The notes beneath the pieces were generated by a model. That model ran no database searches, was not told the origin of the DNA, and saw only the letters and a program-made list of their open reading frames with translations. Of a stretch of 64,000 nt of DNA, positions 16,440 to 25,269 are shown one piece after another (position 1 is the first letter of the stretch; each line of letters begins with the position of its first letter). Both the position numbers and the translations under genes were made by a program. The DNA comes from Bacteroides sp. (lineage in GTDB: Bacteria > Bacteroidota > Bacteroidia > Bacteroidales > Bacteroidaceae): positions 248,001 through 312,000 of the forward strand of contig NZ_JAQVBV010000002.1 of NCBI RefSeq assembly GCF_028690125.1, written 5' to 3'.

Positions 16440-17678
16440 ATGAAAAGACTGTTTTTTATTATACTGTTAATCTATGGTTGTCATGTGTTGGCACAAGAGG
16501 TACAGGATTCCGTAAAAATTTACTTTCAGCAAGGATATTCCAATTTAGATATGTCAATAGCCGGTAACTACAGAGCATTAAACCGGATAGCAGACAGTCT
16601 GAAAACAAGCTATGCAGATTCCATTTTCAAACTGCAAAAAATTCTAGTAGTGGGTAGTGCCTCACCGGAAGGTAACATATCACTGAACAGACAACTATCG
16701 GAGAAACGTGCGAAAGTGCTATTCGAATATCTTTCTCACCACGGCTTGTTGCCTGATTCATTGAAAGAAATCAAATTTATCGGACGTAACTGGAATGGAC
16801 TGATCCGTCTGGTAGAAGATGACGAAAATGTACCTTATAAACAGGAAAGTCTGAAACTATTGCGTGAAATTGCAGTAGAAGCAGAAAGAGGTGTTCATTC
16901 AAAAAGTGACCATCTGAGACGAATCCGACAGTTTCGTGGAGGCGTGCCTTACTGGTATATGTACAAAAATCTTTTTCCCGAGCTTCGTGTCTCACAGCTA
17001 TATCTGTGGTATGAAAAAGAGTGGAATCCGATTGTCCCCCAACCGGAAACGAAAGCAGACACACTTATTATTTCACCTATTGATACCGTCACTTTACCTC
17101 AAACAATCAACGTAGAAATGACAACACCCTGTAGACCATTCTATATGGCGATAAAGACAAATATGCTATACGATGCACTACTCGTCCCCAACGTCGGAGT
17201 GGAGTTTTATCTAGGTAAAAAGTGGTCTATAACAGCCAATTGGATGTATTCATGGTGGAAAAACGACCATCACCACTACTATTTGCGTACCTATAGTGGT
17301 GATATAGAGATGCGTCGTTGGTTCGGTAGGAAATCCAAAGAAAAACCACTTATAGGACATCATATTGGACTATACGGACAAATGCTCACTTACGACTTCG
17401 AACTTGGAGGAAGGGGTTATCTGGGTGACCGATGGAGTTACGCCGCCGGCATTTCATACGGATATTCGCAACCGATAGCCAAACATCTGAATATAGACTT
17501 CACTATCGGAATCGGCTATCTAAAAGGCGAGTATAAAGAATATATACCAATAGACAATTGCTATGTGTGGCATTCAACCAAACAACGACGATGGTTTGGA
17601 CCGACCAAAGTGGAAATCTCGCTGGTATGGCTGATAAAATGCAATAACTACAATCATAAGAAAGGAGGCAGACGATGA
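16440..17678 (+). CDS. OmpA-like / DUF3575 outer-membrane protein of fimbrial locus
   Basis: A 412-residue protein with signal peptide MKRLFFIILLIYGCHVLA. The N-terminal part (~20-150) is OmpA-like: DSIFKLQKILVVGSASPEG and LSEKRAKVLFEYL are the peptidoglycan-binding-type phrases. The C-terminal part (~235-405) is DUF3575, with AIKTNMLYDALLVPNVGVEFYL, WSITANWMYSWW and IEMRRWFG, which probably form outer-membrane beta strands. DUF3575 proteins recur just before FimB/Mfa2 anchors in Bacteroides fimbrial clusters. The stop overlaps the next start by 4 bp (ATGA), indicating translational coupling. Confidence 0.85.
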   Translation: MKRLFFIILLIYGCHVLAQEVQDSVKIYFQQGYSNLDMSIAGNYRALNRIADSLKTSYADSIFKLQKILVVGSASPEGNISLNRQLSEKRAKVLFEYLSHHGLLPDSLKEIKFIGRNWNGLIRLVEDDENVPYKQESLKLLREIAVEAERGVHSKSDHLRRIRQFRGGVPYWYMYKNLFPELRVSQLYLWYEKEWNPIVPQPETKADTLIISPIDTVTLPQTINVEMTTPCRPFYMAIKTNMLYDALLVPNVGVEFYLGKKWSITANWMYSWWKNDHHHYYLRTYSGDIEMRRWFGRKSKEKPLIGHHIGLYGQMLTYDFELGGRGYLGDRWSYAAGISYGYSQPIAKHLNIDFTIGIGYLKGEYKEYIPIDNCYVWHSTKQRRWFGPTKVEISLVWLIKCNNYNHKKGGRR

Positions 17679-18643
17679 AAAAAAGAATATTATATATAAT
17701 GTGTATGCTGACAAATTTCGTTCTTTCCTCCTGCGAACACAAAGATTTGTGCTATCATCATCCGCATATGGCAACTATCAAAGTAGCGTTTGACTGGACG
17801 AATGCACCAAGTGCCGATCCTGATGGTATGTGTCTATTTTTCTACCCGATAGACGAAGAAAAAAACAATGTACAGCGCTTCGACATTCGTGGAAAAACCG
17901 GAGGAATAATAAAAGTTCAGACAGGCAAATACCGAGTAATCTGCTATAACAACGACACTGAGGCGATGTTTTTCCGTGGTATGAATCATTTCGATACACA
18001 CGAGGGCTTTACGCGTGAAGGAGGCATTTTCGAGTCTGTCTATGGAAGGGCAGTAACCAAAGCACCACAAGCAAAGGGTGCAGAGGATGAATGCGTCATG
18101 ATCTGCCCGGATATGCTATATGGATGTTGCGCATTCGAAATTGAAATTACTGAATCATCGAATACCGAAAAGCTCATGATGCTCTACCCATATGAATTAG
18201 TCTGTACCTATACTTATGAAATACGTAACGTAAAGAATCTGAAACACGCCACACAGATGTGTGGATCACTTTCAAGTATGGCTCCCTCTCTATTTTTTTC
18301 TACGGAAGACTTAGGAACCGAATGCGTGACTATTCCTCTTGAAACCCATTCGGACGGTATTTCTACTATCACCGGAAAGTTCTATACTTTCGGACATCAC
18401 CCGGAAAATATTACAGAACACCGAATGTTACTGTATATCTGGATGGACGATGGCAACAAATACTACTATGGTAGTAGCAGCGAGAAATTCAATGTTACAG
18501 AGCAAATACACACTGCCCCAGACAAACGTCACGTACAAATCATTATCGACGGCCTCGACTTGCCACAACCCATTGAAGATGGCAGCGGTTTTGACCCTTC
18601 AGTGGATGACTGGCAGGATGTAGAACAAGACATCAATATGTAA
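17675..18643 (+). CDS. FimB/Mfa2-type fimbrial anchor lipoprotein
   Basis: A 322-residue lipoprotein: signal peptide ending FVLSSC (lipobox LSSC, Cys at ~20). The early phrase TIKVAFDWTNAPSADPDGMCLFFYP is typical of FimB/Mfa2 anchor subunits, which start a transthyretin-like beta sandwich right after the lipid anchor. A second domain carries GISTITGKFYTFGHHPE and HVQIIIDGLDLPQP near the end. In type V pili the anchor ends rod growth and ties the fibre to the outer membrane. It is coupled to the DUF3575 gene upstream and followed 33 bp later by the first fimbrillin. Confidence 0.85.
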   Translation: MKKRILYIMCMLTNFVLSSCEHKDLCYHHPHMATIKVAFDWTNAPSADPDGMCLFFYPIDEEKNNVQRFDIRGKTGGIIKVQTGKYRVICYNNDTEAMFFRGMNHFDTHEGFTREGGIFESVYGRAVTKAPQAKGAEDECVMICPDMLYGCCAFEIEITESSNTEKLMMLYPYELVCTYTYEIRNVKNLKHATQMCGSLSSMAPSLFFSTEDLGTECVTIPLETHSDGISTITGKFYTFGHHPENITEHRMLLYIWMDDGNKYYYGSSSEKFNVTEQIHTAPDKRHVQIIIDGLDLPQPIEDGSGFDPSVDDWQDVEQDINM

Positions 18644-18676
18644 AAAGACAAATTGTTTAACTAAAAGACAAATCAA

Positions 18677-20389
18677 ATGAGAAAATTTTTATTCGGAGTA
18701 TTAGCAATCTCAATGTTAGTTGCATGCTCACAAGATGAAGTGACAAGCTTCAAGCGAGAGGGAATTTCCTACAGCGTGGCAACTGGAAAGCAAACACGCG
18801 CGGCGGATTCTTACTGTAATAACGATCTTCCGAGATCATTTATTGTTTGGGCACAAAACTGTAATGATAACAGTCTTTACATTGGCGGCGATAAAATCAT
18901 GAACATTGGCACCGATGATACACCTATTTGGAATGATGAGAGTGGTACGCGCTATTGGCCGGACAATACTCTTAACTTCTTCGCTCATGTCAATGGGGAA
19001 ACTTCTTTCGCCTATAACAATGGTGCACCGACGTTCAACAACTTCACGGTCAGTGACAATGTAGAAACACAGGTTGATCTCCTTTATGCAGTAAAAAGAG
19101 AGTTAGACAAACCTATTGGAACGGTAAATCTCAATTTCCGTCACGCCCTGTCGCAGATTGTGTTTCGTGCACAGAATACCAATCCTCATTTGTACATTGA
19201 GATTTCAGGTGTTTCTGTAGGACACATCGGCAGCACAGCTACTTTTACTTATCCAGATACCGACGGTACGGATGGTAACTTCGAAGAACATAGTGACAAC
19301 ATTAGTAACGCTGTTTTGCCTGGTCAAGGTACATGGACAAATGCGCAAGAATCCACACTTAAGCAATATGATGTAGTTTTTGATCCAGTGGTAGTTAGCT
19401 CTGACGTTACCAATCTGACTTGTCCTGAGAAGAATCACAAAAATAGTTTTGAGAACGTCTTGACACTTCTGCCACAGAAAGCCGACGCATGGGATCCGAC
19501 ACAAAAAGGTACAGAATGGAACGGCTCTTACTTCTGGGTAAATTGTAAGATCTGGAATATTGCCGGAAGCGAAATTGATAAGGAAAAAGACCGAGTTTTA
19601 TATGAAGGTAATGCTGCTATCCCAGTGACTATTGACTGGAAGCAAGGAAAACGTTATATCTATACCTTCGTCTTCAGCAATGGTACCGGTGGTTATGAAC
19701 CCGATCCAAATGATCCGAAACCGGTATTGACATCCATCAAATATGATCTTACTGTCGATGACTTTATTCCAGTAGACGGCAGTGACAAACCCATGGATGG
19801 TGACAGTGAACAAGGTAAAAAAAACACATACAAGGTGATCTATCATTCAAATATACCAGACTACGAGCAAACAACAGATATATCCAAAGAAACCACAGAG
19901 GCAAGCTGTATTTTTATAACAAGTAGTCAGCAATTCACATATGAAGGTTATACATTCACCGGTTGGAATACCCAAACAAATGGTAACGGAACCGCGTATG
20001 CAGCAGGGGATGCATTGACATTATTAAGCAATAGCCCTACTCTAGATCTCTATGCCATATGGGAAAAGAATCCTGAGCAACACACTTATACATTGAAATT
20101 TGATGCCGGTGAGGGCGCCACAAATGTACCGGAAACTCTAATAGCGAAAACGACCAATGAATCTTACACGTTTAATATGCCAACAGATAATCCGTCAAAA
20201 GGTAATTATAGATTTGTAGGGTGGACATTGGATAAACCGGAGAATCAAAACATGAACTCCAAAATTATTGAAGATAAAACTTATGAACTGACCCAAGATA
20301 GTTCTGAAGTAACCCTCTATGCTCTTTGGAAAACAAAAACGTCCGGAGGTTCCACCCCTGATTCTCCAGGTGAAAATCCGTGGGAATAA
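18677..20389 (+). CDS. fimbrillin family lipoprotein with two Listeria-Bacteroides (Flg_new) repeats
   Basis: A 570-residue lipoprotein (signal MRKFLFGVLAISMLVAC, lipobox LVAC, Cys17). Residues ~40-340 are fimbrillin-like: TRAADSYCNNDLPRSFIVWA, TRYWPDNTLNFFAHVNG, LNFRHALSQIVFRAQN and VTIDWKQGKRYIYTFVF. The C-terminal ~170 residues hold two beta-grasp repeats of the InlB B/Flg_new type (residues ~384-465 and 468-553), each ending on the theme FTGW...LYAIWEK / FVGWT...LYALWKT. Such repeats are often extracellular stalk or adhesion modules. That makes this subunit probably a minor or tip component rather than the main rod pilin. Confidence 0.85.
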   Translation: MRKFLFGVLAISMLVACSQDEVTSFKREGISYSVATGKQTRAADSYCNNDLPRSFIVWAQNCNDNSLYIGGDKIMNIGTDDTPIWNDESGTRYWPDNTLNFFAHVNGETSFAYNNGAPTFNNFTVSDNVETQVDLLYAVKRELDKPIGTVNLNFRHALSQIVFRAQNTNPHLYIEISGVSVGHIGSTATFTYPDTDGTDGNFEEHSDNISNAVLPGQGTWTNAQESTLKQYDVVFDPVVVSSDVTNLTCPEKNHKNSFENVLTLLPQKADAWDPTQKGTEWNGSYFWVNCKIWNIAGSEIDKEKDRVLYEGNAAIPVTIDWKQGKRYIYTFVFSNGTGGYEPDPNDPKPVLTSIKYDLTVDDFIPVDGSDKPMDGDSEQGKKNTYKVIYHSNIPDYEQTTDISKETTEASCIFITSSQQFTYEGYTFTGWNTQTNGNGTAYAAGDALTLLSNSPTLDLYAIWEKNPEQHTYTLKFDAGEGATNVPETLIAKTTNESYTFNMPTDNPSKGNYRFVGWTLDKPENQNMNSKIIEDKTYELTQDSSEVTLYALWKTKTSGGSTPDSPGENPWE

Positions 20390-20462
20390 ATATAGGTTAC
20401 ACCTACCTCTTGTAAAAGAAGTAAAGGAATAAAACAAATACCAATCCTAAAAGAATAAGAAT

Positions 20463-22370
20463 ATGAATAAGAAAAACATAATCAAAAACACATTTCTTGT
20501 TTTAGGTTTCTTAAGCATGGCTTTGGCTTCGTGTACAAGCGAAGAAGAAGTAGTTCAAGAAAACAGCAATAAGGAAGTAAAAATGATCGTGAAAGCTACA
20601 CGTGAAAGCTTTGTTGAAACGCGTACAGCTCATGAGGAAAAAGATGGTAACATCAAAACGACTTGGATCGACGGTGATCAACTACTCGTCACAAATAGTC
20701 AAGGTAAACCACTTGGAGTGATCACACTTGCTGAAGGTGCAGGAACAAAAGATGGACAATTCGAAGGTGTTTTAACGGGTATAGGAAGTGATGGCACATA
20801 TAACCTAAATTACTTTTATTTCGGTAAGGCTATCGCTGCTCCTGCAGAATTTGATGGAAATATGGACTTCTCCACACAAAAGGGATTGTTTACAAACCTC
20901 GCCGATTACGATGTCTTCTCATCAAGTATAAATGTTGAAGTGAAAGACGGAGAGTCCTACGTTGATAATATTGGTTTGCAACGTAACTTCCTCTTTGCCC
21001 ACTTTGCTCTCAATTTGCCTGATGGCGTTATTATTAAAGATGAAGTTGTTACCATTTCGGGTGACAACCTCAAGAATAAAGTCGCATTCAGTTTTTCGAG
21101 TAGTGCTTATACTGCTTCGGACGGTTCTATTACAGTGACAAATTCTAATGGAGACTTCTACATCAATCTCATTCCCGCCGAACAGGTCGCTCTCAATTTC
21201 AGTGTTACTATTGCCGACGTTGAATACACCGGCTTACTTACATCCGTGAATTTAAATCGAAATGCTTTTATCCGAAAAGCGGATAAATTAGGTATTCCAG
21301 TACAAATGACACCAACAGAAGAACCCGAAAAACCTAATAATCCCGGAAACACTGGTAGTTGGGGAGGAGATGACTTTGCCGTAGCATATACTACTGGAAC
21401 ATTAACAAAGGTGGCTAATGCAGATGGCTGGACAACTAATGTAGATATATATAGCAATGGTGGCTTTGGGACTCAAATTACATATACAAGCAATGGAATC
21501 AAGAATAACCTTCTTACTTCTAATGGTGGAACTGCCTTCTTCTTTCAATGGGGACGTTGGTTGGGATTCCCTTCTACATGCGGCAGAACAAAATTTAATA
21601 GTGGCGGATCTATCTCAGGCAATTATCCCAATGATTCTCAATATCTTGCAGGTGTAAATATCTATAACACCAAATTAGGATATACTTTTAATAATGGATT
21701 GGTGCCTGCTTACGGAGCTTGTTATATGGGTAATAGTAGTTGGACCAAACAACGAGCTTTAAACAGTTCAATCATGTTTGGTATGGTTCAGAGTAATGGT
21801 GCTAAATTTTTGGACTATATAGGTACAAATGAGCAATGCACATGGAATGATCGTAGCGGCAATCCATGTCCTGATGGATATCGTATACCTACAGCAGACG
21901 AATTGTCAGCATTTATACCTTCTGGAACTGATCAGATAAATGAAAGTTATGCAGAAATTAAAACTGTTAATGGTACAAAATACGCAATGGAATGGAAAGT
22001 AAATACAAGCAACAGTCTTCCATGTGTTGAAATTAGATCTGTGAGAACCTTTGCCACTACAGTTGCAGTAGGTGATGCAATTTTCAATAATGCCAAAATA
22101 GTGAAATTGTATGCGTACGGTTATTTAAACAACCAAGCTACACTCTCTAATAGTGGAACCATCGGAGTATATTGGTCTTGCGAATCTGGTACAGCAAGCA
22201 GTCAAACTGGGAACGGTGGCAAATATCTTGAAATAGACTTTAATAACAAAACAGCCGTTATGAGTATAAGTGTTGCAGACCGTTGTTTCGGTGCTTGCAT
22301 ATTACCTATCAAAGACACCACTTCCAAAGCAGCTTCCCTTACTCCTTGGTTACCGCTATCAGGTCTCTGA
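20463..22370 (+). CDS. fimbrillin-like lipoprotein with C-terminal FISUMP-like domain
   Basis: A 635-residue lipoprotein (signal ending ALASC, Cys ~24). Residues ~30-285 read as a fimbrillin domain: VETRTAHEEKDGNIKTTWIDGDQLLV, NFLFAHFALNLPDGV and LVTSVNLNRNAFIRKADKL-type strands. The C-terminal ~320 residues contain FFFQWGRWLGFPSTCG, NPCPDGYRIPTADELSAFIP, GVYWSCESGTASS and a closing CFGACILPIK. These resemble the 'major paralogous' (FISUMP) domain and C-type-lectin-like tips. It is most likely the pilus tip or a surface adhesin. It is the last gene of the locus and is followed by a hairpin at 22405-22439. Confidence 0.8.
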   Translation: MNKKNIIKNTFLVLGFLSMALASCTSEEEVVQENSNKEVKMIVKATRESFVETRTAHEEKDGNIKTTWIDGDQLLVTNSQGKPLGVITLAEGAGTKDGQFEGVLTGIGSDGTYNLNYFYFGKAIAAPAEFDGNMDFSTQKGLFTNLADYDVFSSSINVEVKDGESYVDNIGLQRNFLFAHFALNLPDGVIIKDEVVTISGDNLKNKVAFSFSSSAYTASDGSITVTNSNGDFYINLIPAEQVALNFSVTIADVEYTGLLTSVNLNRNAFIRKADKLGIPVQMTPTEEPEKPNNPGNTGSWGGDDFAVAYTTGTLTKVANADGWTTNVDIYSNGGFGTQITYTSNGIKNNLLTSNGGTAFFFQWGRWLGFPSTCGRTKFNSGGSISGNYPNDSQYLAGVNIYNTKLGYTFNNGLVPAYGACYMGNSSWTKQRALNSSIMFGMVQSNGAKFLDYIGTNEQCTWNDRSGNPCPDGYRIPTADELSAFIPSGTDQINESYAEIKTVNGTKYAMEWKVNTSNSLPCVEIRSVRTFATTVAVGDAIFNNAKIVKLYAYGYLNNQATLSNSGTIGVYWSCESGTASSQTGNGGKYLEIDFNNKTAVMSISVADRCFGACILPIKDTTSKAASLTPWLPLSGL

Positions 22371-22404
22371 CAACCCAAAATACAGGTTTGCAGTAACCCT
22401 ATTA

Positions 22405-22439
22405 TTAGTACAGGCAAGCATTTGTCTTGCTTGTACTAA
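22405..22439 (+). terminator. hairpin at the end of the pilus operon
   Basis: Arms TTAGTACAGGCAAG and CTTGCTTGTACTAA pair at 13 of 14 positions. It lies 34 bp after the last fimbrial stop. There is no U tract, so efficiency is uncertain; it may instead protect the 3' end. Confidence 0.5.
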
Positions 22440-22534
22440 CTAATAGAATCAAGGATATTAGTATATTATATTCAAGTACTTGCTCATAAAGGACTTTAGA
22501 TCCTTTCAATAGACCGAACCAAAATGTATTAACA

Positions 22535-24724
22535 CTATCTATTAAACAACTCAAATGTGAATTTGCATCCTATCTGCTTAAATTTCCAGTTCTCACTGCC
22601 TACAAACACTCCGACATCAAAAATATGTGTACCAATGCCATAACCTAATTCCAGATAAGGTTGGAGATGGGGAACAGAAAGTGCACTGATATAAATACGT
22701 TCATTTTGCACATAACGGGTATATTTCATCAGATGTTTCAGCACAAGGAAAGGGGCTTCATATGTGAAGTGCCCACGTACATAACGACGGGAAGAGTTGT
22801 ACCAACGACCATCGAGCAGCTGAAAAACTCCACCAATTTCATCGTTCCAACCAACCGGAAGATTCCGACGGGAAAAATTAGCAAAGTCTACGAAATACAA
22901 CTCATTTTGATTCGTAAACATTCCGAATCCGAAACGATAATAAATATTTCTCATCAGTCCCAGACGGATTTGATGCTGCAAGTCAAATTCTACTTTTTCA
23001 TACTCTCCTGTACTTTTAAATACCCCCTTCACTCCTCGTTCGTAATCAACCGAAAAAGTCGGATAGTCAGAACGGAGGTTGATCTTTCGTTTACCATTCA
23101 TATAATAGTAAAGATATGGTGTCCACTCCAAACGGAAACGAGGGGCAAAACTTATATAGGTATTTTTAAAACGTTCCATAAATTCAGGAGGAGGCATCGG
23201 ATAATTGCCGACGGTAACAAAACGGGTAGGTTGTACCGCTGTTCTCTTATGTGCCGAGAAACCGACGCTTATATCGAATCCGTTTACCACCTCAATGCTA
23301 TGGCGAAAATTAAAATATAAGTCTTTAAAATAATCGAGATGAATTAAATCAAAATTGAAAATACTATCCGGCATAGCTTTCAATTCATCCAACACTTTGC
23401 TACTATAAATTCGGTTACCATTACCTACATTCAGCCTGAAAAATCCACGTTTTTGAGGAAAATATTCAAAATCCGCATTCATGGACCAATAAAACTCTTT
23501 ACGGGTAAAATTATATCCGAGTTTAGGCACAATACGGAGTACTTTATCACCACGGAAAAGGCGGTTATAACGAAAATCCTGCCTGTATGACAAACCATTA
23601 CTTCCGCTATAACTGAACAACAGCGGATTGATAAACGGAGAGAAACGTACGCTTCCGATATTAGACAGATTAAATTTATAATCTTCCAACATCAAATCCC
23701 CCATTGTACCCCAAAATGCCTGGCTCTTTGATTTTCCTTGCTTGGCAACCGTATCTCTCCGGACCACATAATCCTTATACAGTTTCTTTTCTCCATCCGT
23801 CAAAGAAATAGGACGCAATACAGCAAAAGTAGATGCATCTGTTTTGTAAGCATTCGTATCACATTGCAAAGAGAATGATTCCGAAAGGTTATATTTATTC
23901 ATCTTCTCCTTTTTTTCGGAGTCCTTTTCTTTCAGTTCAATGGATTTATAATCCAACGAAGCCGTATAGTTTCCATCTACCTTATTACCGAGGAAATTAA
24001 AGCGAGCATCCAATTCATAATTTACAGGTAGAAATTCATCTTTCTTTCCCACTCCTCCCATCTGAATGTTGCAAGTAAAAGTAATCAGTTCCGACCGACC
24101 GGAAAAACGGATTTCACGCACACTCCAACCATCACTGCTTACAATCATATATCCGCCTACCAACTGGTCACTCTTGGTCTTAGGAATAAAACGTATCCGA
24201 TAATCAAAATTATTCGGATTGCCCATGATACTGTCTATCCGGTATCTGTAATATTTGCGGCCGTTTTTTGCCAAAGGCGATAAAAGACGCTCATCATTGA
24301 GCAAAGTAGACGAGTAAATATTCACATTAAAGTATTCCAACAAGCCCGGTAATCCCCTGTTTCCTCTTAAAGTTCCCTGAGACGCTTTTACTTTCTGGTC
24401 GTAAATATTAGGAGCCGTGTAATGAAGATCACTATATGTTTCCAGTAAATATTCACGAACACCTTTCTGCAACCGAAACATAGAAGGCACATAGCGAAGA
24501 ACAAAATTCTTCTTTTTGATATCCATCTTACCTTTGATATAAAGATTTGCTCGATAATCACTGACAATCGTTTCATAAGTGGGGGCCATGTTGATCACAC
24601 ACTCAACAATAGAATCTACAGAGATTCCTTGCCCACCAAACGGATTCACAAAATTACCCGCTGTTCCTTTTGATAAAAAAGAGAACAGGCATAGCATACA
24701 TAGTATGAATATCTTACCTCTCAA
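22535..24724 (-). CDS. DUF5686 family outer-membrane protein
   Basis: About 729 residues. The start is not an ATG: the best choice is TTG at 24724, which has GAGGAG nine bases upstream and yields the signal peptide LRGKIFILCMLCLFSFLSKGTA. The longer frame begins inside the promoter at 24752-24759. The mature protein matches DUF5686: an N-terminal soluble part (TIVSDYRANLYIKGKMDI, LLETYSDLHYTAPNIYDQKV), then a long series of beta strands ending in KFTFELFNR, as in an outer-membrane barrel with a terminal aromatic-rich strand. The usual carboxypeptidase-regulatory-like domain before DUF5686 is missing. The function of the family is unknown. Confidence 0.82.
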   Translation of the reverse strand: MRGKIFILCMLCLFSFLSKGTAGNFVNPFGGQGISVDSIVECVINMAPTYETIVSDYRANLYIKGKMDIKKKNFVLRYVPSMFRLQKGVREYLLETYSDLHYTAPNIYDQKVKASQGTLRGNRGLPGLLEYFNVNIYSSTLLNDERLLSPLAKNGRKYYRYRIDSIMGNPNNFDYRIRFIPKTKSDQLVGGYMIVSSDGWSVREIRFSGRSELITFTCNIQMGGVGKKDEFLPVNYELDARFNFLGNKVDGNYTASLDYKSIELKEKDSEKKEKMNKYNLSESFSLQCDTNAYKTDASTFAVLRPISLTDGEKKLYKDYVVRRDTVAKQGKSKSQAFWGTMGDLMLEDYKFNLSNIGSVRFSPFINPLLFSYSGSNGLSYRQDFRYNRLFRGDKVLRIVPKLGYNFTRKEFYWSMNADFEYFPQKRGFFRLNVGNGNRIYSSKVLDELKAMPDSIFNFDLIHLDYFKDLYFNFRHSIEVVNGFDISVGFSAHKRTAVQPTRFVTVGNYPMPPPEFMERFKNTYISFAPRFRLEWTPYLYYYMNGKRKINLRSDYPTFSVDYERGVKGVFKSTGEYEKVEFDLQHQIRLGLMRNIYYRFGFGMFTNQNELYFVDFANFSRRNLPVGWNDEIGGVFQLLDGRWYNSSRRYVRGHFTYEAPFLVLKHLMKYTRYVQNERIYISALSVPHLQPYLELGYGIGTHIFDVGVFVGSENWKFKQIGCKFTFELFNR

Positions 24725-24751
24725 TAGTCGTATCTCCTCGCATATGGGAAG

Positions 24752-24759
24752 CAAATATA
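24752..24759 (-). promoter_or_regulatory. Bacteroides -7 element for DUF5686 gene, TATATTTG
   Basis: Exact -7 match on the minus strand, 27 bp before the proposed TTG start at 24724. It excludes the longer reading frame. Confidence 0.55.
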
Positions 24760-25231
24760 GAAAAGAATATTGAAAAATAACGGAATCCAGTACTAAAAAG
24801 AGTTATTGCATAGATGCTCTAATTACACCTTGAGTTCGTGCCAACATATGACAATCATTCATTCTTCGGACTGACAATTCTAATACTTCCCATGAGGATT
24901 CATGCCAAAACAATCACCGGATCACAATTTGGCGTCAGTACGATCTTCAATTCTTATTAAGACACTTTCATTAAATAATTATAAGAAATTATTTTTCACA
25001 TTTGATATCTCATACTTTCAAGTTTCTTATAGGTAAGTTCAGATATTCAATATATATATAATTGAAAGATCCCTTTACGAATAACAATCTCCGCAAGCCT
25101 CATGTTGTGATCGGGCAACTTTAAATGAATAGATCTTTCCATTCGCATCCGCATAGGGGTAGTTCTCTAAAAAAACAAACTATTTTTCAAATTACCCCCT
25201 ATAAAAGAGGGGTACTTTCAGAAAAAACATA
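24760..25231. other. intergenic region upstream of glnN
   Basis: About 470 bp without a convincing gene. A 45-codon frame at 24823-24960 has a faint histidine-kinase-like end (GLTI...TITGSQFGVSTIF) and may be a remnant. Near the glnN end lie three GGGGTA/TACCCC boxes that could be regulatory. Confidence 0.35.
25156..25214. promoter_or_regulatory. GGGGTA boxes upstream of glnN, operator candidate
   Basis: GGGGTA occurs at 25156-25161 and 25209-25214, with TACCCC at 25193-25198. The last two form an inverted pair separated by 10 bp, ending 18 bp before the -7 box, so it would cover the -33 region. It could be a regulator binding site for nitrogen control; the regulator is unknown. Confidence 0.4.
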
Positions 25232-25239
25232 TAATTTTG
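25232..25239 (+). promoter_or_regulatory. Bacteroides -7 element of glnN, TAATTTTG
   Basis: Exact -7 match, 30 bp before the ATG at 25270. It overlaps the earlier possible start at 25237, which is therefore not used. Confidence 0.65.
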
Positions 25240-25269
25240 CACCATCAACCGATAAAAGTTAGACTATTT

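Noticed and set aside
24823..24960. 45-codon frame with a histidine-kinase-like end (GLTI...TITGSQFGVSTIF)
   Set aside because: The likeness to a HATPase G2 region is faint and the rest does not match, so I do not list it as a pseudogene.
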